A stretch of 64,000 nucleotides of DNA from Flavobacterium sp. FEMGT703F. GTDB lineage: Bacteria; Bacteroidota; Bacteroidia; Flavobacteriales; Flavobacteriaceae. Where the stretch lies: contig PGCN01000016.1 in assembly GCA_002786385.1 (NCBI GenBank), forward strand, positions 1-64,000, written 5' to 3'. Under the pieces are notes generated by a model. That model did no database searches and was not told the DNA's origin. It saw only the letters and a program-made list of their open reading frames with translations. This document shows positions 25,260 to 33,752 of the stretch, one piece after another. The first letter of the stretch is position 1; the number at the start of each line of letters is the position of its first letter. Both the position numbers and the translations under genes were made by a program.

Positions 25260-25838
25260 TTTCCTGTATTTATCGTTAAACCCTTTGCCTTCCAATATCA
25301 TCGGTGTGATTTTCTCTAAACGGGTAACTTTGGTTTTTTCTTGTTTGGCCGTGGCCATATATTCCCAATATTCTTTTTGTTTGAAAGGCGTTAGTTGTTC
25401 CAAAGCAGTTTTTAAGACTTTGTTATTATCGAGTGCTTCCTGAAAGAATTCGCATTGCATGGCTTCTTTCTTTTCAGGTTTGATGGATAAACCGGCTTTT
25501 TCGTTGGCTATGGCTTCATTGATGTATCTTAGAATCAATTTTTCATCCAATTCGGCAACATCCGAAAACCGCCATTGCCGCAAGGCTTTGGTTACGCCTT
25601 CATTAGCATTGACCAATACTTTGGCTTCATCCTTTAAAAAAACACCATTGAAAAACCACAACGCAAAATAATTCTTGAAACCGCCTATACCAATTACATT
25701 TTTGTTGTTTAAGGTATAGACTTCGCCACCCCATTTTTGGGTTTCAACCAATTCGGTTTTCAAAACTATAGCACGAAGTTTTTCTATGGCTTCGTCCCAA
25801 ATTTCGTTCTTTCTCCAAGGGTTTTTAGGTTCTTTCAT
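25257..25838 (-). CDS. YdeI/OmpD-associated family protein
   Basis: A 193-residue cytosolic protein. The ATG at 25838 (MKEPKNPWRKNEIWDEAIEKLRAIVLKTEL) is chosen because the longer reading (25871) would come from the heptamer array. An N-terminal DUF1801-like domain (about 10-115: EVYTLNNKNVIGIGGFKNYFALWFFNGVFL) is joined to a C-terminal OmdA-type helical domain (about 130-190: FFQEALDNNKVLKTALEQLTPFKQKEYWEYMATAKQEKTKVTRLEKI). Related proteins are implicated in bacteriocin or polymyxin tolerance, but this is family knowledge only. Both its ends touch heptamer arrays. Confidence 0.85.
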   Translation of the reverse strand: MKEPKNPWRKNEIWDEAIEKLRAIVLKTELVETQKWGGEVYTLNNKNVIGIGGFKNYFALWFFNGVFLKDEAKVLVNANEGVTKALRQWRFSDVAELDEKLILRYINEAIANEKAGLSIKPEKKEAMQCEFFQEALDNNKVLKTALEQLTPFKQKEYWEYMATAKQEKTKVTRLEKITPMILEGKGFNDKYRK

Positions 25839-25846
25839 CTTATATT

Positions 25847-25944
25847 GCACTTTGCACTTTGCACTTCGCACTTCATACCTCGTACTTCATACCTCGTACT
25901 TTGTACTTTGTAATTCGTACTTCGTACTTCATACCTCGTACTTA
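25847..25944. repeat. Longest heptamer array, ending on the pepT stop codon (14 units)
   Basis: Fourteen gap-free 7-nt units, all close to RYAMYTY: GCACTTT twice, GCACTTC twice, then ATACCTC, GTACTTC, GTACTTT and GTAATTC variants, ending GTACTTA. The last three bases (25942-25944) are the complement of the pepT stop codon TAA. It fills the whole gap between pepT and the next gene's ATG except for 8 nt. Confidence 0.9.
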
Positions 25945-27225
25945 TTTCTTCTTGCTCTTTTTCTCCTTCTTTCCCTTTTTGGTAAAGTCAGTCGTAGCCG
26001 TCAATTCAGCAATCTTAACAATCACTTCTACTGCTTTTTGCATGCTTTCAACAGGAACGTATTCATACTTGCCGTGGAAGTTGTGACCACCGGCAAAAAT
26101 GTTCGGACACGGTAAGCCCATGTACGACAAGCGACAACCGTCGGTACCACCGCGAATCGGTTTAATCAAAGGTTTAATGCCTAAAGATTTCATGGCTTTT
26201 TCGGCCAAATCTACGATGAACATTACCGGTTCTACTTTCTCCTTCATGTTGTAGTATTGGTCTTTGATTTCGCAAATCACGATGTCTTCTCCAAATTGTT
26301 TCTGATAAGCCTTATTGAATTTTTTGGTGATTTTGTGTACCAATTCCTTGCGCTTGATGAATTTCTTCATGTCGTGGTCGCGGATAATCAATTCCAATTT
26401 GGTTTCTTCGATACTACCGGTTAATCCGGTTACGTGGAAAAAGCCCTCGTAGCCTTTGGTTTCTTGTGGTGTTTCGCCTTTGGGTAATTCGTTGATGAAA
26501 TCGTTGGCCAACAACATCGAGTTGATCATTTTGCCTTTAGCATAACCCGGATGCACCGATTTTCCTTTGAAAGTCACTTTGACACCGGCAGCGTTAAAGT
26601 TCTCGTATTCTAATTCGCCTATCTGACTGCCATCCATCGTATAAGCCCAATCGGCTCCGAATTTTTTAACATCAAACAAATCGGCACCGCGACCAATTTC
26701 TTCATCGGGTGTAAAACAAACTCTGATTTTGCCGTGCGGAATTTCAGGATGTTGGATCAAGTATTCCATAGCCGTCATGATTTCGGTAATTCCGGCTTTG
26801 TCATCGGCACCTAATAAGGTCAATCCGTTGGTAGTAATCAAGGTTTGGCCTTTATACTGCAATAAATCTTTGAAGTAGTTAGGCGATAAAATGATGTTTT
26901 GTTCCTTATTCAAAATGATATCACCACCATCGTAATTGTGAATCACTTGTGGTTTTACGTCTTTACCGGTAAAATCAGGCGTGGTATCAAAATGCGCTAC
27001 AAAACCTATGGTCGGCACTTTTTCTTTGACGTTAGAAGGCAAAGTCGCCATCACATAAGCGTGTTTGTCAATAGTGACTTCTTTCATGCCGATGGCCTTC
27101 AATTCTTCTACCAATTTATTGGCCAAATCGAATTGTTTTTGGGTGCTCGGTGTAGTGCTTGAATTCGGGTCGGATTCGGTATCGATAGTGACATAGCTGA
27201 TAAAGCGGTCAATAATATGTTGCAT
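25942..27225 (-). CDS. pepT: Peptidase T (tripeptide aminopeptidase)
   Basis: PepT (427 residues) is a zinc aminopeptidase of the M20 family that removes the N-terminal residue from tripeptides. Metal-site motifs are GFVAHFDTTPDF (first His-x-Asp), LLGADDKAGI (bridging Asp), FTPDEEIGRGAD (Glu-Glu) and the distal DGSQIGELEYENFN and GGTDGCRLSYMGLPCPNIFAGGHNFHGKYE. The usual length is about 405-410; the extra 15 residues are a lysine-rich tail (FTKKGKKEKKSKKK). Probably cytosolic. A -7-like sequence with one mismatch lies near 27243. Confidence 0.95.
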   Translation of the reverse strand: MQHIIDRFISYVTIDTESDPNSSTTPSTQKQFDLANKLVEELKAIGMKEVTIDKHAYVMATLPSNVKEKVPTIGFVAHFDTTPDFTGKDVKPQVIHNYDGGDIILNKEQNIILSPNYFKDLLQYKGQTLITTNGLTLLGADDKAGITEIMTAMEYLIQHPEIPHGKIRVCFTPDEEIGRGADLFDVKKFGADWAYTMDGSQIGELEYENFNAAGVKVTFKGKSVHPGYAKGKMINSMLLANDFINELPKGETPQETKGYEGFFHVTGLTGSIEETKLELIIRDHDMKKFIKRKELVHKITKKFNKAYQKQFGEDIVICEIKDQYYNMKEKVEPVMFIVDLAEKAMKSLGIKPLIKPIRGGTDGCRLSYMGLPCPNIFAGGHNFHGKYEYVPVESMQKAVEVIVKIAELTATTDFTKKGKKEKKSKKK

Positions 27226-27258
27226 GGTTTTTTAATTTTTGGTAAAGATAATAATTAG

Positions 27259-27293
27259 GAGTTATAAGTTATGAGTTATGAGTTATGAGTTTT
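27259..27293. repeat. Heptamer array upstream of pepT (5 units)
   Basis: GAGTTAT, AAGTTAT, GAGTTAT, GAGTTAT, GAGTTTT. It runs directly into the REP-like unit at 27295. It is not next to a stop codon. Confidence 0.75.
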
Positions 27294-27294
27294 G

Positions 27295-27414
27295 CCCTTC
27301 GACAAGCTCAGGGTGACAATTGTGTTGTCGATTGGCTTTTTTTATTGAAGAGAAGATGTTCTTTTAAACTAAAAGCATAGCAATGCACAGTGTCACACTG
27401 AGCCTGTCGAAGTG
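27295..27414. repeat. Inverted pair of REP-like units
   Basis: Left unit 27295-27318 (starts CCCTTCGACAAGCTCAGGGT) and right unit 27391-27414 (starts TGTCACACTGAGCCTGTCGA) are near reverse complements, separated by 72 nt with no gene. The whole could fold into one long stem or be a small miniature element. Confidence 0.7.
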
Positions 27415-27430
27415 CTTCACAAAACGTCAC

Positions 27431-27458
27431 AAAAAAAGGAACCATTCGGTTCCTTTTA
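27431..27458 (-). terminator. Terminator after the E1 gene
   Basis: Stem AAAAGGAACC/GGTTCCTTTT with a 4-nt loop (ATTC). It lies 3 nt beyond the stop codon. Confidence 0.85.
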
Positions 27459-27461
27459 TTA

Positions 27462-29867
27462 TTAATACAAACTCGGATATTGTTCCGGTTTGGCTTCATG
27501 CATAATCGCATATACTTTTTCAAAAATATCTTCTGCCGAAGGTTTGGAGAAATAGTCGCCATCCGTACCATAAGCCGGTCGGTGCGCCTTAGATGCTAAG
27601 GTTTGCGGTTGGCTGTCTAAATATTGGTAACCGTTTTGCTCATCGATGATTTGTTGCAATAAATAAGCACTCGCACCACCGGGAACATCTTCATCTACAA
27701 CTAACAAACGATTGGTTTTAGCGATACTCTTTACACAATCGTGGTTGACATCAAACGGTAATAATGATTGGGCGTCAATGATTTCCACATCAATGCCAAT
27801 CTCTAATAATTCTTTCGAAGCTTGCTCTACAATTCGCAAGGTTGAACCATAAGAAACGATGGTAATGTCATTACCTTCTTTAATCGTTTCCACCACGCCA
27901 ATCGGTGTTTTGAATTCACCCAAGTTGGTCGGCATTTTCTCTTTCAAACGATAGCCGTTCAAACATTCTACTACCAATGCCGGTTCGTCGGTTTCGAGTA
28001 AAGTGTTGTAAAACCCGGCAGCTTTAGTCATGTTTCTCGGTACCAAAACGTGTATACCGCGAATCGCATTGATAATCATTCCCATAGGCGAACCCGAATG
28101 CCAAACGCCTTCCAAGCGGTGGCCACGTGTTCTGATGATTAACGGCGCTTTTTGACGGCCGTGGGTTCTGTATTGTAGCGTAGCCAAGTCATCACTCATG
28201 ATTTGAATGGCGTACAACAAATAATCTAAGTATTGAATTTCAGCGATAGGGCGCAAGCCGCGCATCGCCATTCCGATACCTTGACCTAAAATAGTGGCTT
28301 CACGGATGCCGGCATCAGCCACACGCAATTCGCCGTATTTTTCCTGCATGCCTTCCAAACCTTGATTTACATCGCCTATGTTACCGCTGTCTTCTCCAAA
28401 AATCAAGCTTTCCGGGTATTTGTTAAAGATGGCATCAAAGTTATCGCGCAGTACCAATCGGGCATCGACTTCTTCGGCAGTTTCATCATAAGTTGGCGCT
28501 ACAGCAGCAGCACCTAATACCGCTTTATCAGATTGAGAAAAAAGGTGTGAACTGAATTTCGGTTGGATTTTATTCGTGTAATTCGTAATCCAAGTGGCTA
28601 ATTGCGACTGTCCGCTTTCTTTAACTATCATGCGCAATACTTTGCGTGCCGTAGTCAAGATGTCTTTGCGAATAGGCTCTTTGATAGCCGCTAATGCTGA
28701 GGCATATTGCTCGATGAATACTTTGTTGGCGCTGGTTTCGGCTATGGCATGTAACAAGGCAACCAATTCGTTTTGCTCTGCTTTGATAGGCGAAACAAAA
28801 GCAATCCAAGCCGCCTTTTTGCCTTCCAGAACTTCTTTTTTGGCTTCATTGTCGATGATGTCTAATTCTTCGGTAGTAGCCAAATTGTTGTCCAGCAACC
28901 AGTTTCTCATCTGGGCCAAACAATCAAATTCAGCTTCCCAAGCCAAGCGATCAGCGTTCTTATATCTTTCATGTGAACCGGAAGTCGAGTGACCTTGCGG
29001 TTGCGTTAGTTCTCTTACGTGTATTAAAACCGGAACGTGTTCTTCACGGGCAATAGCCGATGCTTTTTGGTAGGTTTCTACCAATGCCGGATAATCCCAA
29101 CCTTTTACAGTCATGATTTCATAGCCATTGTTGTCGGCATCGCGCTGGAATCCTTTTAAGATTTCGGAGATGTTTTCTTTCGTGGTTTGGTAACGGGCAT
29201 GTACGGAAATCCCATATTCATCATCCCAAACACTCATCACCATTGGCACCTGTAAAACACCGGCCGCATTGATGGTTTCAAAAAACAACCCTTCAGAAGT
29301 TGAGGCGTTACCAATGGTTCCCCAAGCCACTTCGTTTCCTTGATTGGAGAATTTAGTAAAATCTTCCAAATCTCGAACGTTGCGGTATATTTTTGAGGCT
29401 TGTGCCAAACCTAACAAACGCGGCATCTGACCGGCTGTAGGCGAAATATCGGCACTGGAGTTTTTTTGTTGGGTTAGGTTGTTCCAATTGCCGTTTTCGT
29501 CTAAGGAATGCGTGGCAAAGTGTCCGCCCATTTGACGTCCGGCACTCATCGGGTCGTGCGCCAAATCGGTGTGACCATACAAACCGGCAAAGAATTGTTC
29601 AATGGTTAGTTGGCCAATCGCCATCATAAAAGTCTGATCTCGATAATAGCCCGAACGGAAATCACCATTCTGAAAAGCTTTGGCCATGGCCAATTGCGGG
29701 ACTTCTTTTCCGTCGCCGAAAATACCAAATTTGGCTTTCCCGGTCAGTACTTCTTTTCGGCCCAATAAACTGCATTCACGACTCACACGAGCAATACGGT
29801 AGTCATTGAGTACTTCTGCTTTAAAATCTTCGAAGGTTATTTCGGTTTTGGTTTGTGCTTCAGTCAT
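27462..29867 (-). CDS. 2-oxoacid dehydrogenase E1, fused alpha and beta subunits
   Basis: An 801-residue thiamine-diphosphate enzyme that decarboxylates a 2-oxoacid and passes the acyl group to E2 lipoyl. The alpha half (about 1-430) has AGRQMGGHFA and the TPP-binding GTIGNASTSEGLFFETINAAG. The beta half (about 470-800) has FGEDSGNIGDVNQGLEGMQEKYG, AGIREATILGQGIGMAMRG and VPGGASAYLLQQII. Alpha-beta fusion in this form is common in Flavobacteriia and usually described as branched-chain oxoacid dehydrogenase-like. E2 and E3 are not nearby. It should need thiamine diphosphate made via the kinase at 4233-4895. The leader is about 20 nt. Confidence 0.93.
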   Translation of the reverse strand: MTEAQTKTEITFEDFKAEVLNDYRIARVSRECSLLGRKEVLTGKAKFGIFGDGKEVPQLAMAKAFQNGDFRSGYYRDQTFMMAIGQLTIEQFFAGLYGHTDLAHDPMSAGRQMGGHFATHSLDENGNWNNLTQQKNSSADISPTAGQMPRLLGLAQASKIYRNVRDLEDFTKFSNQGNEVAWGTIGNASTSEGLFFETINAAGVLQVPMVMSVWDDEYGISVHARYQTTKENISEILKGFQRDADNNGYEIMTVKGWDYPALVETYQKASAIAREEHVPVLIHVRELTQPQGHSTSGSHERYKNADRLAWEAEFDCLAQMRNWLLDNNLATTEELDIIDNEAKKEVLEGKKAAWIAFVSPIKAEQNELVALLHAIAETSANKVFIEQYASALAAIKEPIRKDILTTARKVLRMIVKESGQSQLATWITNYTNKIQPKFSSHLFSQSDKAVLGAAAVAPTYDETAEEVDARLVLRDNFDAIFNKYPESLIFGEDSGNIGDVNQGLEGMQEKYGELRVADAGIREATILGQGIGMAMRGLRPIAEIQYLDYLLYAIQIMSDDLATLQYRTHGRQKAPLIIRTRGHRLEGVWHSGSPMGMIINAIRGIHVLVPRNMTKAAGFYNTLLETDEPALVVECLNGYRLKEKMPTNLGEFKTPIGVVETIKEGNDITIVSYGSTLRIVEQASKELLEIGIDVEIIDAQSLLPFDVNHDCVKSIAKTNRLLVVDEDVPGGASAYLLQQIIDEQNGYQYLDSQPQTLASKAHRPAYGTDGDYFSKPSAEDIFEKVYAIMHEAKPEQYPSLY

Positions 29868-29890
29868 GGTGCATTTGTTTCTAAAAAAAA

Positions 29891-29898
29891 CAAATTTA
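29891..29898 (-). promoter_or_regulatory. -7 element of the E1 gene
   Basis: Minus-strand TAAATTTG, 24 nt before the ATG. No clear -33. Confidence 0.45.
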
Positions 29899-30051
29899 AA
29901 TAAAAAGCAGCAAGTTTCCGCATACTGTTGATAAAATGTAATTCAACTATCGATAATTTTATAGTTCAAAAAACGAAGTTGATTGATGAATATTTAAAGA
30001 TAATTAAATATCGTAAAGAATAATGTAATAATTGCAAGAGTTAGAGAGCAG

Positions 30052-32865
30052 TTAAAACCACTTTCTGGTGAAAAGTCCGATAAGGGTATCAGGGTTAAAA
30101 GTAATAATGAAACGGATGCGTTCTCCATAATTCTTTTCGCCGATTTCCCAACCATTACTGGAGTAAACCGGGAAATACAATTCGAAGTAATCGGTAACTA
30201 AATTAAGGCGAACCCCGCTGTCATATACAAATTGAGGTGTAGTGTTTTTGTTTTTAATCATACCGGCATCGCCATATACTTCAATCCAGTTCCAAATATT
30301 GGTACTGGCATTTAAAGTAGTCATCCATTGATTGGCGCTGCGAACTTCCAACATCGATTTGAAAAAACCATCAGCTATAATGGATTGTTGACTGAACAAA
30401 CCCGTGGTTTCGGAACGGCCTAAGTAATCGTGCTCAAATAAATAATCGGTTGGTCTGTCTAAGCCAAAATCAAAGTAAGTGGAAACATTGTTATTGTACA
30501 AAAAGGTACCGGCAAACAAACGTAAATTGAGTTGTCTTTTATCGTTGAAGAGTTTTCGGTATTGAATTTCGCCACCCAATTTTCCGAAAGAACCCGACAA
30601 TTGTAAATCGGCTAATAAGTTATAATGCTCGGTGACTTCGGTTTTACCATTGTAGTATTTGGCATTAAAGACTTTGTAATTCTCTGTGTTTTCATCTACA
30701 GTGAAAGCCGATTTTTCTCGGTCAATCATAATGTATTTGAAGATAAGATTCTCTTTTTTGTTGTCTCTGAAATCATCCGGACGAAAGCGCATAATCACCA
30801 TTGGATTGATTTTAGTATAATATGCATCGGGCGCGTAATGCAGATAATGTCCGTTGAGTTGGTAGCGAATATTATACAAACTGCTGTTGCGGTTGAATTG
30901 ATTCACGGCAAAATTGGCTTTACCCGACAAACTTTGTGTTTTGGTGGAAATGGTTGGGTTAACATCAAAATTAAACGGTCGGTCCAATATGGTTTTGTTA
31001 TGGAATCGAATGCCGGGCAACAAACCGTCGTATAAGTTATATTCTAGGGTCGGAATGTATACTATTTGATTGTAATTTGGATCTTCTAAATCTTTGAAAA
31101 AGATAAACTTAATTGGGCGACTGTTCAACCGGAAGCCTCGCAGCGATTGCCAGTTGTTTCTCAAATTAAACTCCGGTACTTCGTTTTTGTAATTGATGAC
31201 AATCTTATCGGCTTCGTTTCTTGGAATGGTAAACAGACTGTCTTTAGGGAAAGTATCTATCCATTTTTTAAAGACGACTTGTTTGTTTTTAATCCCGTAA
31301 ATTGGGATGGGAACTTGGGTTTCGGTTTTGTTTTTTAACGAAAATGTAATACTGTCTTTGGTGCGACTCACTTTGTCAAATTTAAAATCGATAATGTCGC
31401 GGGAGTTGATGATTTTATCAAAAAACCATGGAATGGCTTTGGGAGAATTCTTGGTTAATAAAAGCTCAAAATCATTTTTATTGGTTTGTCGCTCTTTGTT
31501 TAAATAGATGAAAGATCGAATACTGTTAGGGACTACTTGGCTTTCCAAATAACTGTCTAAGTATTTTAAGCTCAATCCGGCTCGGTATTTAGAGGCGATT
31601 TTTTCGTTGAATTTGATCAAAGTGTTTTTGGGTGCGCCTAAGGGTTGGTCTAAGTTTTTACGCGCCATCAACATGTAAAAATAGCTGTATTGTCCGTTAA
31701 AATCTAAGCTAACCAAATTATAGCCGCGCAACAATTTCATCTTGGCCACGCTGCCCATCATTTTACTCTCCGGATGGAATTCTTCTATGTATTGCATCAT
31801 CGTGTAAACCTGAATGCCATCGAAAATCCAAGCGTCTTTTCGCGGGTCGAGTTGCAGCGTAGTGTGCAGGTAGTTGTTGAGATAGGTTTTTAAAAACTGA
31901 ATCTCATACATGAATTCGTCGGGAAACGGACTGATAAAATTGGGCAATTGGTTCAAACCGTAGAACGGATTTCGGTCGTAGTCGTTCTGAGAAACCGTAA
32001 TTTTTTCATGCGGATAGGTACCTAAATTTTCAGCTACGTAGTTCACTACTTTATCAATCACAATGGCACGTTGAATATCGGTTAAACGCGCGTCTCTGAG
32101 ATTGGAAACTACTGATACGTGTTCGTTTTTATACACCGAAAACTCTTTGGCGTCGTCTAAAAACAGGTTGAGCAACAAACGGTTTTTTCCGCTACAACGG
32201 TAGAGAGTTTGGTTGTTCAGGTTTTCTTTTTCAATCACATTTAAATCGGTATCCACCACCAAATGGGAAGGGATTTTAATGTTGAGATCAAAGTCACTCA
32301 AAGCATTAACACAATCGTCTAAGTTGAGATTATTGTATTTGACAAAAGCGCTGTTTTCATATCGGGCCGGAGTAAGGAAACAATTTTTAAGGGTCATTTT
32401 TCCTTTATCACCATAGCCAAATCCTGTGAATTTAGCATTGGGCACTTTAATGGAATAGGTGAGTTTTAAAGTGGCTTTTTGGTTAGGAAACAGTTTTTCT
32501 TTTAAACGTACTTGTATCACATCGGGGAAATTGTTGTCTCTTTCCCAAGTCAGTATTGATTGTTGGTCGTCGACGATGGTAATATTGTACGTTCGGCCAC
32601 GTTCTTTGTCTTTAGCCAAATGAAAAATTCGGTCAAATTCGTCCGAAAACCGACCGGCCATAGGGGTATTTTTATCGTGATACGCCTGATTCCAATCGTT
32701 TAAAACAAAATTAGTCAGTGTGTCTTTAGTGGTATTGTTGAAAGTCAACTCCTGAACTACAGTAATTACTTTGGTTTCTGTGTCCACTTCGGCCACCAAT
32801 TTCGAATGGTGTTGGGACCAAGCCAAACCGCTAAGCAAACAAAGTATGTAGGTCAGTTGTTTCAA
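30052..32865 (-). CDS. M1-peptidase-like protein without catalytic motif, joined to a probable outer-membrane barrel
   Basis: A 937-residue secreted protein with signal peptide 1-17 (MKQLTYILCLLSGLAWSQ). Residues about 20-450 resemble the M1/gluzincin aminopeptidase layout: an N-terminal beta-sandwich (VVQELTFNNTTKDTLTNFVLNDWNQAY, ATLKLTYSIKVP) followed by a thermolysin-like region. At the zinc site the HExxH is replaced by LNNYLHTT, and the NExFA-type ligand motif by AWIFDGIQVYTMMQY, so zinc-peptidase activity is unlikely. Residues about 560-937 are strand-rich, with aromatic girdles, ending in a Phe (LFTRKWF), typical of an outer-membrane beta-barrel. It is the last gene of an MBOAT-SGNH operon, starting 2 nt after the SGNH gene. 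Confidence 0.8.
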   Translation of the reverse strand: MKQLTYILCLLSGLAWSQHHSKLVAEVDTETKVITVVQELTFNNTTKDTLTNFVLNDWNQAYHDKNTPMAGRFSDEFDRIFHLAKDKERGRTYNITIVDDQQSILTWERDNNFPDVIQVRLKEKLFPNQKATLKLTYSIKVPNAKFTGFGYGDKGKMTLKNCFLTPARYENSAFVKYNNLNLDDCVNALSDFDLNIKIPSHLVVDTDLNVIEKENLNNQTLYRCSGKNRLLLNLFLDDAKEFSVYKNEHVSVVSNLRDARLTDIQRAIVIDKVVNYVAENLGTYPHEKITVSQNDYDRNPFYGLNQLPNFISPFPDEFMYEIQFLKTYLNNYLHTTLQLDPRKDAWIFDGIQVYTMMQYIEEFHPESKMMGSVAKMKLLRGYNLVSLDFNGQYSYFYMLMARKNLDQPLGAPKNTLIKFNEKIASKYRAGLSLKYLDSYLESQVVPNSIRSFIYLNKERQTNKNDFELLLTKNSPKAIPWFFDKIINSRDIIDFKFDKVSRTKDSITFSLKNKTETQVPIPIYGIKNKQVVFKKWIDTFPKDSLFTIPRNEADKIVINYKNEVPEFNLRNNWQSLRGFRLNSRPIKFIFFKDLEDPNYNQIVYIPTLEYNLYDGLLPGIRFHNKTILDRPFNFDVNPTISTKTQSLSGKANFAVNQFNRNSSLYNIRYQLNGHYLHYAPDAYYTKINPMVIMRFRPDDFRDNKKENLIFKYIMIDREKSAFTVDENTENYKVFNAKYYNGKTEVTEHYNLLADLQLSGSFGKLGGEIQYRKLFNDKRQLNLRLFAGTFLYNNNVSTYFDFGLDRPTDYLFEHDYLGRSETTGLFSQQSIIADGFFKSMLEVRSANQWMTTLNASTNIWNWIEVYGDAGMIKNKNTTPQFVYDSGVRLNLVTDYFELYFPVYSSNGWEIGEKNYGERIRFIITFNPDTLIGLFTRKWF

Positions 32866-32867
32866 GG

Positions 32868-33752
32868 TTAGTTTCGGGATTTAAAGAATTGGTCAAAAAC
32901 AGCCTTAGTGTATTCCATCGCGCCTTTTTCATTCAAATGACCGCAAGTGGAAAAGTATTGGTCATCAGTCACCGTATCTTCCAAACGATAAATCTCCGGA
33001 TATACTTTTTGAATGTGGTTAAAATATTCTCGATTAATCGTACTCATACACATAGGCGTAGTCACGGCTATTAAGTGAATATTGTTGGCTTTACAAACAG
33101 CCTTAATTTCTTCATAGGCTTTGTTGCGCTTCGGATAATATTTCGATAAATCGGCGGCTACCATTGGTCTCTGATTTTTGGTTAATGCATTAAATCCGTC
33201 GCGATGTAAAGCATTGGTTTCTTTATGAACAAGTGAAGCGTACATTTCCCTAAATCCGATGCGCGCATCATAATGCATATAGCGGTAAAACGGCACCAAA
33301 AGCAGCTCGTTGTATTCCGGAATGTCTTTGTAATGTTTACGGATGGTTTTCGATTGGTGAAGGTACGGCATAAACAAAGAACGTATCGCTTCAGAATGGT
33401 CATTGGTGTTGATGTTCAAATCTACCTGAAGGATGAGCGTGTCTATCACATAGTTGCGTTCAACCATCAATTTTAACATTAAGGCCGATTCTTCCAAACG
33501 GGAACGCGTGATGCCGAAGTTGTAAGTCTTATAACCTCTGTCGTTAAAATATTTCGGAACAAAATGATTGTTAACGCGTGAAGAACCCAAAAAAACCACA
33601 TCGTATTGCTGGTTTTCGGAATGGTACAAATGGCTGATTTTATTGCGATCATCCGATTGCTTGTAAACCACGGTATACAATACGTCCAGTACGATCATGG
33701 TGAATAACAACACCGCCAAGCTTTTGAGCAAAAATTGGAAAAATCGTTTCAT
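32868..33752 (-). CDS. SGNH-like membrane-anchored protein (acyl-transfer partner)
   Basis: A 294-residue protein with one N-terminal transmembrane anchor (about 7-29, FLLKSLAVLLFTMIVLDVLYTVV) and an extracytoplasmic SGNH/GDSL-like fold. The nucleophile block is VVFLGSSRVNNHF (Ser near 58), and a C-terminal HLNEKGAMEYTKAVF carries the catalytic-type His. The expected Asp two residues before this His is not obvious (STCGHLN). It starts on the MBOAT stop codon, the AlgI/AlgJ-X or DltB/DltD pairing. It probably completes transfer of an acyl group to an envelope polymer. The polymer is unknown. Confidence 0.75.
   Translation of the reverse strand: MKRFFQFLLKSLAVLLFTMIVLDVLYTVVYKQSDDRNKISHLYHSENQQYDVVFLGSSRVNNHFVPKYFNDRGYKTYNFGITRSRLEESALMLKLMVERNYVIDTLILQVDLNINTNDHSEAIRSLFMPYLHQSKTIRKHYKDIPEYNELLLVPFYRYMHYDARIGFREMYASLVHKETNALHRDGFNALTKNQRPMVAADLSKYYPKRNKAYEEIKAVCKANNIHLIAVTTPMCMSTINREYFNHIQKVYPEIYRLEDTVTDDQYFSTCGHLNEKGAMEYTKAVFDQFFKSRN

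Noticed and set aside
25786..26115. Open frame with TSYLVLHTSYFVL-type repeats
   Set aside because: It is again an array translated in one frame, overlapping pepT and the YdeI-like gene on the other strand.
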